Positions 5,911 through 12,150 of a stretch of 12,422 bases of DNA are shown here, in pieces. The notes under the pieces were generated by a model. That model worked only from the letters and a program-made list of their open reading frames with translations. It was not told where the DNA came from and searched no databases. Positions within the stretch are counted from its first letter, which is position 1, and each line of letters opens with the position of its first letter. Source of the DNA: CAZLGM01 sp964558875 (GTDB taxonomy: Bacteria > Desulfobacterota > Desulfobulbia > Desulfobulbales > Desulfocapsaceae); the NCBI GenBank assembly GCA_964558875.1, contig CAZLGM010000096.1:1-12422 (forward strand), in the 5' to 3' direction. The translations under genes and the position numbers were made by a program.

Positions 5911-7729
5911 GGCCCTTGTACATAGCTTTGATCTGTTGGTAGTACCGTTTTTCGATTATTTCTCTTTTCAGCTTCAAGGTCGGGGTCAGCAGACCATTCT
6001 GGATATTCCATTCATCCAGCAGCAGATGAACAACCCGAATTTTAGCATAGGATGGAAAAGCATGGGTCAGCTTCTGGATTTTATCAAGTATATATTCGAT
6101 TACCTGCGGTGATTGCAGAGTAGACTCATCTTCGGGATCCAGATCCAGTTGCGCCGCCAGTTTATGCCAATTTGTCTTTTCCAGAACAATAAGGGCGCTG
6201 ATATACGGTTTACCTTCACCGACCGCCATGGCATGGTCGAACAGGGGGTTATTGGTGATGGTCATTTCCAGATCGGCCGGAGGGATCTTCTCACCCGTTG
6301 AGGTTACCAGAATCTCTTTGAGTCTACCACGGATAAATATCCGCCCGTCAACGATTTCAACCACATCGCCTGTATGGAGCCAGCCCTCAGAGTCGATGGC
6401 CTGCTGTGTTTTTTCTTCAAGTTTCCAGTATCCCAACATGACTCCGGGACTTTTAACAAGCAGTTCGTTGTTTGAACCGAGCTTATATTGGACATCGGGC
6501 AGAGGTTGGCCAACGGATGCGGGAATGTTATCCGTCAGCAGGTTGGTTGATACAACAGGTGCTGCCTCAGTCAGTCCATACCCTTGAAGCAGGGGCAAAC
6601 CAAGCCCCAGAAACAGTTTTGAAATTTCCTCATGCAGGGGAGCGCCACCGCTGACAGCAATTCTGATCCTGCCGCCCAAGCGACCTAATACCCTCTCGGC
6701 GACAAGTTTTTTGCAGAGGGGCCACAGCAGCTTTTCGCCCAAAGAGATGGGCTGTGGCTGTCCCTGATCGGTTAAAAACCGCTTCCAGCCAATATCAACG
6801 GCAGTTTCCAGGAGTTTTCGGGCAAAAGCCGGTTTATGCTCCATTTGTTCATGGATTTTAGAGAAAATCTTCTCGTATATCCGTGGAACGGAAACGATAA
6901 CGGTGGGCCGGATGGTCTGTAGGTCCTCACGGAGTTCTTTGATCGACCGCACATAGGTCACACTGGCTCCTCCCATCATAGGCGCATAATAGCCGACCGT
7001 ACGTTCAAAGGTGTGAGAAAGCGGTAGAAATGAGAGAAATAAATCGCTTGGATAACAGGCAACCTGTTTAAGAGTGGCTTCCACATTCCAGAGAATATTC
7101 TGATGGGACAGAATGACACCTTTGGGCTTACCCGTTGTGCCGGAGGTGTACACAATTGTTGCCGGATCATAGGAGGATTGCTCGACTTGGATACGTTCTC
7201 CGGCTGCTCCTTCTAGCCAACTGGTGACGGAACAGACTGAAAGGGCCTGGTTGTTTGTATCCGATGTTTCCGAGTGGTACAGAACCATTGTCAGTTTGGG
7301 AAAAATTAGGCTGTGCGCGGACAACTTGTCCCACTGGTCGATGTCGTCACAGACAAGGATGCGGCTTTCGGAATTGCCGAGAATGTAGGCGATATTTTCG
7401 GCGCTGTCCCAGGTATACAGAGGAACGACAATGAGTCCCAGAGCCAGGGCAGCCTGTTCGATGGCGACCCATTCCAGGGAGTTACCCATCAGGATAGCCA
7501 GCCGCTCTCCCCGTTCGAGTGATTCCTGCTGCAGTGCCCGTTGATAGTCACCAACCAGGTCGTCAATCTGCTGCCAGGTTGTGCTGATCCATTTTTCCTG
7601 TTGATGGCTGTATTGGTGGTAAGCGGGTTTTTCGGCGCTACGGGCTACCCGGCATTGAAACAGGCCGGAGAGTGTTTTCGCTTCGGCTGTTGAAATGGAA
7701 TCAAGTCCGGTTGAGTTGTTTGTGTTCAT
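5894..7729 (-). CDS. Long-chain fatty acid-CoA ligase (AMP-forming)
   Basis: A 611-residue acyl-CoA synthetase of the FAA1/COG1022 long-chain type, cytoplasmic or membrane-associated, converting a fatty acid, ATP and CoA to acyl-CoA via acyl-AMP. The P-loop is IVYTSGTTGKPKGV (192-205). LPLSHTFERTVGYYAPMMGG (235-254), VPRIYEKI, GYGLTEAAP (383-391), GWLHTGDV (449-456) and GRLKEILVTSTGEKIPP (about 468-484) are the adenylating-enzyme core motifs. The C-terminal domain ends in LTPTLKLKR, which holds the candidate catalytic lysine (586 or 588). A strong ribosome-binding site (GGAGGAG, seven bases upstream) fixes the ATG at 7729. It is 126 bases downstream of the fusion gene and overlaps the transporter by 17 bases. 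It would activate free fatty acid, for example that released by PldA. Exact chain length cannot be read from the sequence. Confidence 0.95.
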   Translation of the reverse strand: MNTNNSTGLDSISTAEAKTLSGLFQCRVARSAEKPAYHQYSHQQEKWISTTWQQIDDLVGDYQRALQQESLERGERLAILMGNSLEWVAIEQAALALGLIVVPLYTWDSAENIAYILGNSESRILVCDDIDQWDKLSAHSLIFPKLTMVLYHSETSDTNNQALSVCSVTSWLEGAAGERIQVEQSSYDPATIVYTSGTTGKPKGVILSHQNILWNVEATLKQVACYPSDLFLSFLPLSHTFERTVGYYAPMMGGASVTYVRSIKELREDLQTIRPTVIVSVPRIYEKIFSKIHEQMEHKPAFARKLLETAVDIGWKRFLTDQGQPQPISLGEKLLWPLCKKLVAERVLGRLGGRIRIAVSGGAPLHEEISKLFLGLGLPLLQGYGLTEAAPVVSTNLLTDNIPASVGQPLPDVQYKLGSNNELLVKSPGVMLGYWKLEEKTQQAIDSEGWLHTGDVVEIVDGRIFIRGRLKEILVTSTGEKIPPADLEMTITNNPLFDHAMAVGEGKPYISALIVLEKTNWHKLAAQLDLDPEDESTLQSPQVIEYILDKIQKLTHAFPSYAKIRVVHLLLDEWNIQNGLLTPTLKLKREIIEKRYYQQIKAMYKGHEIHH

Positions 7730-7855
7730 AGCTTTCTCCTCCGGTTTGAGTGCCTATCCATAAATGGCCTTTTTCTCTACGCCTCGATTTAGAAGAAAAA
7801 TGCTCATTTCTGGACAGACACTAATTAAACCGCATGTTGGAATGGACACACGTAG

Positions 7856-10801
7856 CTATGGTTTCTTTTCTCGTATTTTTTCTCCTGCCTCCGTTTGGGT
7901 GATTGATGTAATGGTTTTTGCCAGATCCGGTTCTCTCAGGTGGCCCAGAATCTCAGAACGGGTGCGATCTCGAAGATCCAGGGCGTCGGACCATGAGTCG
8001 CCAGTCGGAGCCAATGGCTTACTGAAAGTTACCCAAACCCCACCCGTTCGTGGGTACCATGTTCCTGACCGCAATTTATTTCGAGTTCCGCGAATGGTAA
8101 TCGGAATGATCGGAACATTGCAACGGGCCGCTATGGTGAAGGCTCCAAGTTGAAAGGGTAGAAGCCCCGGCATCCGCTGAAAGGTCCCTTCGCAGAAAAA
8201 CAAGGGAAAGGCGCCGGAGGCGACCAGCCCGGAAATAGTATCGATATCCTCTATACCTTTTTCAAAATCGAAACGATTAACAAGAACCACATCAATTCTG
8301 GACAGGAGATATTTAAGAAACGGCTTGTCGCCTAATTCCTCCTTGCCGATAAAGCTGCACTGTTTTGGCAGTACCGCCCACAGAACTATTGAATCGATAT
8401 AGCTCATGTGGTTGGAAGCCAGAATCGCAACTGTTTCGGTATCAAGATGTTCAAGGCCGGTTGTTCTGATAGTGGTGCCGGAGAGAAAGGCAAGGAGCCG
8501 GCAACCGAGGCGGCAGAACCACCACCGTCCTTTTTTGGATGGCAAAACGGCGACAACCAGGGCGGTAACCGCACCGATAATCCCGAACAGCAGCCAGCAG
8601 TAGCAGGCATAGAGCCCGGCAGTGGTTCGGTTGAGCAGCCGGCGTGTCTGCGGGATAATGGTTTTAGCGGCCATTCGGGTGATCTGGAGCCAGACAGCTC
8701 TGGTCGGTTTCCCAATCCTTTCCTGCTCAAACATCTCTTTGTTTGCCGCCCGTCGTATCTTGCCACTCGAGGTTTTGAGCACGTTTCCCGGCTTGGCCAG
8801 CACAATTTCATCGGGTACCATGCCGGTAAGGTCGAGAACGGTTTCACTGATTGTCTGCTTGAGCTGATCGATGGCTTCCTGCTTCCGGGCACGGGTTTCG
8901 GCAATGATTACCAGTCGCTCAGTGGCCGATTGGTGGTCATGGCTGCCAAAGGCAACCACACATCCTTTACGGACCTTATTGATATTACCGATTGCCCCTT
9001 CTATTTCGTGTGGATAAATATTGCGCCCACCTCTGATGATGATGTCTTTTTTCCGCCCGGTCACATAAAGCTCGCCATTATCCATATAGCCCAGATCGCC
9101 TGAATCCAGCCAATCATCGTGGAAGAGGTATTTGTTCTGTTTGGGATTTCTGTAATAGCCGCTCGTGGTGGATGGGCCTTTGAACTGGATGTGGCCCTCC
9201 ATTCTATCCGGCAGTTCCCGGTCCGAATCGTCAACGATTCGGATTTGATGACCGGGCAGGGGTTGCCCGCAGGCAACAAATTCCAACATGTCCCGGTGCT
9301 CCCCGTCAAAAGGTGTTGATTTGCCGGACCGGGTGAAAGTATCCCGATGGATCCGATCGATGAGGAACGGACGGTCGGGTGGTGGAAAAGCAAGGCCGAC
9401 AGATGATTCCGCCAGACCGTAGACCGGGGCAAGGCTGGTTTGTTTAAGGCCGTAACTGCGGAACCGTTCTTCAAAATTAATCAATGTTTCCGGGCTGATC
9501 GGCTCTGCCCCGTTAAAGGCCATTCGCCATGAACTCAAATCCAATCCTTCGAGTAATTTATCGCTGATCCGTTTACAGCAGAGTTCATAGCCGAAATTGG
9601 GAGAAGCGGACAGGCTGCCTCGATGATTGTGAATTGCCCACAGCCACCTTTGGGGCCGCGCAAGAAAAGTGAGCGGCGGCATGATCACCAACCGGCAGCC
9701 GTAATACAGACTACCAAGCCAGGCGCCGATCAGCCCCATATCATGGTACAGGGGCAGCCAACTGACAAAGACGTCGTCGCCGGTTACCTGGACGGTCTCT
9801 CCCATTGCACGGATATTGGCCAACAGGTTCCTGTGGGTCAGAACGACCCCTTTGGGATCTCCGGTTGAGCCCGATGTGTACTGGAGAAAGGCGGTATCAT
9901 CAGGTTCAACCGCCACTTTATCAAATGATTCATGATGGGCGGTTAATTCGCTGTTTTCAAGAACATGGTTGAGGTGCCTGGTCTGCGCCTTCAAGAGTTG
10001 AGCCACCGGCTTGACCTCGGGAATTGTGATCAGGATTTTTGCCCGGGCATTGGTCAATATTTTTGCATGCCGCCGCATGTGTTCTTCGATTTGGGTTGGG
10101 CGTACCGGCGGATACAGGGGAACGGGAATACCACCCGCCAGCAGAATGCCAAAGAAACTGAAAAAATAATCGAGACCGGTAGGCAGCATGATTGCCGCGC
10201 ATTCACCCTGCTGAAGCCCATGGTGCTGCAGGCCCCTTGCTATCTGAACAGCGCCGTCAAAAAGCTCTTTGTAGGTGAGCTGTTCAACAGTGTCTTCTGT
10301 AGGTTCGAAAATGATATGGGTTCGATCGGGATGGTTGGCAGTATGGAACAGGATGACTTCGTTTAATGTTTCAGCCTGCTGTGGAACCTTGCTTTTCTGA
10401 TCCGATTGTTGTGTTGCTTGGAGTTTGATAGAGGTGTCCTGTTCTTTAACAGCAGAGGACCTCTCCAGTGTTCTGAGCAGGTCTCGCGGTGTCTCGGCCG
10501 AGGCAAGCAACTGTTCAGATAACTGGATGCCGAATCGTTGTTCGATCCTGGTTAACAGTTCCATTCTTGCCAGACTGTCCAGACCAAGGTCCCGATCAAG
10601 TGACGAGTCGAGAGAAACCTGTACCCGGTTCAAACGATGGGAATGCAGTTCATCAATGAGCTGTTCGATCACCTGAAGAAGGGCTTGATGTTGTAACTGA
10701 CTGTCTGTGTTGTTCTGTCTGCTGGTCATAGAGTTTGTCTCATCATGCTGTTGAGGCCAGGCCGATTGTTCCCGCGATACAAGAAAACAACCTTCAATCA
10801 C
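7856..10801 (-). CDS. ACP / fatty-acyl-AMP ligase / PlsC acyltransferase fusion protein
   Basis: A 981-residue three-domain enzyme. Residues 40-115 are an acyl carrier domain with the phosphopantetheine serine S76 in DLGLDSL. Residues 145-690 are an adenylating domain of the FAAL type: LQYTSGSTGDPKGVVLTH (306-323), WLPLYHDMGLIGAWLG (348-363), YGLAES, DSGDLGY, GRKKDIIIRGGRNIYPHEIE and the C-terminal lysine K681 in TSSGKIRR. Residues 725-755 are hydrophobic and probably membrane-embedded. Residues 775-930 are a PlsC/LPLAT acyltransferase with HX4D (H798-D803, SNHMSYID) and EGT (871-873). It likely activates fatty acid, loads its own ACP and acylates a lysophospholipid, like an Aas enzyme with a built-in carrier. 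Start uncertain: the GTG at 10801 has AGGAGA only one base upstream, too close for good initiation. The ATG at 10729 (residue 25) has a weak site but keeps all domains. First gene of the operon. Confidence 0.93.
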   Translation of the reverse strand: MIEGCFLVSREQSAWPQQHDETNSMTSRQNNTDSQLQHQALLQVIEQLIDELHSHRLNRVQVSLDSSLDRDLGLDSLARMELLTRIEQRFGIQLSEQLLASAETPRDLLRTLERSSAVKEQDTSIKLQATQQSDQKSKVPQQAETLNEVILFHTANHPDRTHIIFEPTEDTVEQLTYKELFDGAVQIARGLQHHGLQQGECAAIMLPTGLDYFFSFFGILLAGGIPVPLYPPVRPTQIEEHMRRHAKILTNARAKILITIPEVKPVAQLLKAQTRHLNHVLENSELTAHHESFDKVAVEPDDTAFLQYTSGSTGDPKGVVLTHRNLLANIRAMGETVQVTGDDVFVSWLPLYHDMGLIGAWLGSLYYGCRLVIMPPLTFLARPQRWLWAIHNHRGSLSASPNFGYELCCKRISDKLLEGLDLSSWRMAFNGAEPISPETLINFEERFRSYGLKQTSLAPVYGLAESSVGLAFPPPDRPFLIDRIHRDTFTRSGKSTPFDGEHRDMLEFVACGQPLPGHQIRIVDDSDRELPDRMEGHIQFKGPSTTSGYYRNPKQNKYLFHDDWLDSGDLGYMDNGELYVTGRKKDIIIRGGRNIYPHEIEGAIGNINKVRKGCVVAFGSHDHQSATERLVIIAETRARKQEAIDQLKQTISETVLDLTGMVPDEIVLAKPGNVLKTSSGKIRRAANKEMFEQERIGKPTRAVWLQITRMAAKTIIPQTRRLLNRTTAGLYACYCWLLFGIIGAVTALVVAVLPSKKGRWWFCRLGCRLLAFLSGTTIRTTGLEHLDTETVAILASNHMSYIDSIVLWAVLPKQCSFIGKEELGDKPFLKYLLSRIDVVLVNRFDFEKGIEDIDTISGLVASGAFPLFFCEGTFQRMPGLLPFQLGAFTIAARCNVPIIPITIRGTRNKLRSGTWYPRTGGVWVTFSKPLAPTGDSWSDALDLRDRTRSEILGHLREPDLAKTITSITQTEAGEKIREKKP

Positions 10802-10805
10802 TCTC

Positions 10806-10819
10806 CTGTTTAAATTTTA
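10806..10819 (-). repeat. Left copy of a 14-base inverted pair, TAAAATTTAAACAG
   Basis: Read on the minus strand this is TAAAATTTAAACAG. The same word with one change (TATAATTTAAACAG) stands on the plus strand at 11123-11136, so the two face each other across 303 bases. Each is followed outward by a purine-rich, Shine-Dalgarno-like run (GGAGAG here, AAGGAG there). They could be divergent -10 regions or the ends of a small element. No target duplication is visible outside them. Confidence 0.5.
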
Positions 10820-10905
10820 CCATTATTGGGGCCGGTTGAACAGGGATGAATCCATGTTGTCCTGCCTGGTGGGAATAATGGAAACATTGGGCTGTTTGGT
10901 TGAAA

Positions 10906-10948
10906 GAGGAAGCCTCCCAGTAAGTGGGTGACCCGCATGGCTGTAGCC
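10906..10948 (+). ncRNA. Cluster of three short GC-rich hairpins, candidate structured RNA
   Basis: Three stems follow in close order: GAGG-AAG-CCTC (10906-10916), GTGGG-TGA-CCCGC (10924-10936, one G-T pair) and GGC-TGTA-GCC (10939-10948). A fourth, GATTGTT/AACAATC, lies at 10979-11000. Such density in a non-coding stretch suggests an RNA with selected structure on either strand. I do not recognise a riboswitch, 6S, SRP, RNase P or tRNA pattern, so the class is unassigned and it may be chance. Confidence 0.3.
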
Positions 10949-11100
10949 GTATAGGGGATAACTCGGTTTTTGCAGGTGGATTGTTCTACGGAAAACAATC
11001 AGGTGAATAATGCTGATGACATCAGGTGCAGTAACTGTACTAGTTATATTATTACAGCAGGTTATGTTGGAAGAACCCCTTGGCTGTTTGTTGGTGCGCC

Positions 11101-11128
11101 TTGTGATTTTCAGTTGATTTGCTATAAT
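11101..11128 (+). promoter_or_regulatory. Candidate sigma-70 promoter with extended -10
   Basis: TTGTGA (11101-11106) and TATAAT (11123-11128) are 16 bases apart, and the -10 is preceded by TGC to give the extended form TGnTATAAT. Transcription would start near 11135, leaving a leader of about 255 bases before the BCAM0308-family gene and including the hairpin at 11282-11320. The -10 hexamer overlaps the right copy of the 14-base inverted pair. The -35 match is weak. Confidence 0.45.
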
Positions 11129-11136
11129 TTAAACAG
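11123..11136 (+). repeat. Right copy of the 14-base inverted pair, TATAATTTAAACAG
   Basis: Matches the minus-strand word at 10806-10819 at 13 of 14 positions. It includes the TATAAT of the candidate promoter and is followed by AAGGAG, but no start codon at sensible spacing follows. Confidence 0.5.
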
Positions 11137-11281
11137 AAGGAGTTGGTCTCAAAATATCAGTAACAATAAAAGGGAAAAGTGGAGGTGCTCAGATAAAACA
11201 CAAACAGCATCCAGCCGCTGCCTGACATATAATAGGTTGGAGATAGTTTTAGTGTTGACCGGTATTGAGCGATTTTCAAGC

Positions 11282-11320
11282 TATTGATTGTTTTTCCTGA
11301 AAACTATCAGGATATCAATA
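11282..11320 (+). repeat. Compound hairpin in the leader of the BCAM0308-family gene
   Basis: TATTGAT (11282-11288) pairs with ATCAATA (11314-11320). Inside it, TCCTGA (11295-11300) pairs with TCAGGA (11307-11312) around the loop AAACTA. There are 13 pairs in two stems with an uneven internal loop. It lies 70 bases before the gene start. No T-run follows on either strand, so it is not a standard terminator; it could be a leader structure or an operator. Confidence 0.45.
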
Positions 11321-11390
11321 ACAAACAGAAACAGAAAAAATTTGAAACGCCCAATGGAGGTACGATTAATTCAACAGGGGAGGTCGGAGA

Positions 11391-11873
11391 ATGGATAAAG
11401 GTCAATTCAAACGGCGTGATCGACTGGTTAAGGAGAAGCGACACGATACCTACAGAGAGAGCGGCAAGTGGCCTGAACCGACGATTTGCACCGAGTGTAA
11501 GGCAGTTTTTGCTCAGGGCCGCTGGACCTGGAAAGAAGAACCGCTTAATCCGAACAGGGTGGTTTGTCCAGCCTGCCAGAGGATACGCGATAACTATCCT
11601 GCCGGTTGGCTGGTAATCACAGGTGATTTTATCCGGCAGCATCGATCTGAAATTCTCAACCTGATTCACAATGAGGAACAAAAAGAGCGGGGTGAGCATG
11701 CTCTTGAACGGATTATGAATATTGAGGAGGATGGTGAGCAGACAGTTATAACAACAACGGGAATTCATATTGCCAGGCGTATTGGTGAAGCTGTTGCCAA
11801 TGCCTACCAGGGGGATCTTGATTTTCAATATGGCGAGGGAGAAAAGACCATCAGGTTAAAATGGAACAGGTGA
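11391..11873 (+). CDS. BCAM0308-family zinc-ribbon protein of unknown function
   Basis: A 160-residue soluble protein. The N-terminus FKRRDRLVKEKRHDTYRESGKWPEPTICTECKAVF and the segment CPACQRIRDNYPAGW are typical of the family named after Burkholderia BCAM0308. Two CxxC pairs (C33/C36 and C59/C62) form a likely zinc ribbon. The C-terminal part has HALERIMNIEEDGEQTVITTTGIHIARRIGEA and DFQYGEGEKTIRLKW, a compact alpha/beta domain. No reaction is established; the zinc ribbon and the basic N-terminus suggest nucleic-acid or ribosome contact, which is inference. The ATG is supported by GGGGAGG seven bases upstream. It is divergent from the lipid operon and convergent with the polyphosphate kinase gene. 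Length appears normal. Confidence 0.8.
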   Translation: MDKGQFKRRDRLVKEKRHDTYRESGKWPEPTICTECKAVFAQGRWTWKEEPLNPNRVVCPACQRIRDNYPAGWLVITGDFIRQHRSEILNLIHNEEQKERGEHALERIMNIEEDGEQTVITTTGIHIARRIGEAVANAYQGDLDFQYGEGEKTIRLKWNR

Positions 11874-11882
11874 ATTAGAAGA

Positions 11883-11938
11883 GAATATCGAACCGCAAAT
11901 GCCGAAAGATGAATTGTAAGATCTTCCCTTCGATATTC
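11883..11938. repeat. 10-base perfect inverted repeat after the BCAM0308-family gene
   Basis: GAATATCGAA (11883-11892) and TTCGATATTC (11929-11938) are perfect complements separated by 36 bases, beginning 10 bases after the stop codon. The loop is too long and the stem too AT-rich for a classic terminator, so it may be an mRNA 3' end structure, a protein site or chance. A separate 10-base palindrome, CCTGTACAGG, lies at 12006-12015. Confidence 0.4.
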
Positions 11939-12050
11939 GTTATTCTTTGTACGATAATCAGGGGTTTGTCTGTAAGACTATGAAGTAAGAGTCGGCGAGT
12001 ATTTACCTGTACAGGCAGAGTAAAGGTCTTGATTTGCGAGAGTAGGAAAG

Positions 12051-12104
12051 GTGTAATTACCAACCCGTCAATTCAATCAGCAATTGTCGGGTCGGCAGTT
12101 ACAC
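12051..12104. terminator. Long imperfect hairpin between convergent genes, candidate bidirectional terminator
   Basis: Arms GTGTAA/TTACAC (12051-12056, 12099-12104), CC/GG, ACCCG/CGGGT (12063-12067, 12088-12092) and CAATT/AATTG close an eight-base loop CAATCAGC (12074-12081). About 20 of 23 opposed positions pair, counting one G-U, with isolated A-C and T-T mismatches. It lies 46 bases past the stop of the minus-strand kinase gene and 177 bases past the plus-strand zinc-ribbon gene. No clear T-run follows on either strand, so a Rho-independent role is uncertain; a 3' stabilising hairpin or a small repeat element is also possible. Confidence 0.45.
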
Positions 12105-12150
12105 ACACCGGATGACGACCAGTCAACCGGTCATGGAGGGTAGGAGGATG

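Larger units (their letters stand above)
10802..11390. other. Hairpin-rich intergenic region without a supportable gene
   Basis: 589 bases separate the divergent lipid operon (minus) and the BCAM0308-family gene (plus). Reading frames here have no recognisable protein character. The stretch holds a 14-base inverted pair (10806-10819 and 11123-11136), a cluster of short hairpins at 10906-10948, a 7-bp hairpin GATTGTT/AACAATC at 10979-11000, a plausible plus-strand promoter at 11101-11128 and a compound hairpin at 11282-11320. The promoter of the minus-strand operon should lie here, but no clear minus-strand -35/-10 pair was found. It may encode a structured RNA or long leaders. Confidence 0.6.

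Noticed and set aside
8408..9103. A 231-codon open frame on the plus strand inside the fusion gene.
   Set aside because: It is antisense to the conserved adenylating and acyltransferase domains and has low-complexity composition typical of a shadow frame.
10810..10998. A 62-codon minus-strand frame in the intergenic region (ends WIHPCSTGPNNGKI).
   Set aside because: No convincing ribosome-binding site or recognisable family; it overlaps the hairpin cluster, so I treat the region as non-coding, with some doubt.
10970..11287. A 105-codon plus-strand frame before the zinc-ribbon gene.
   Set aside because: Composition is irregular, it spans a promoter-like sequence and several hairpins, and shows no family motif.
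10802..11390. A glycine or cobalamin riboswitch, suggested by the grd genes.
   Set aside because: The conserved motifs of those riboswitches are not present.
11875..12063. A 62-codon minus-strand frame between the convergent genes.
   Set aside because: No ribosome-binding site or family signature; it covers inverted repeats in an intergenic region.
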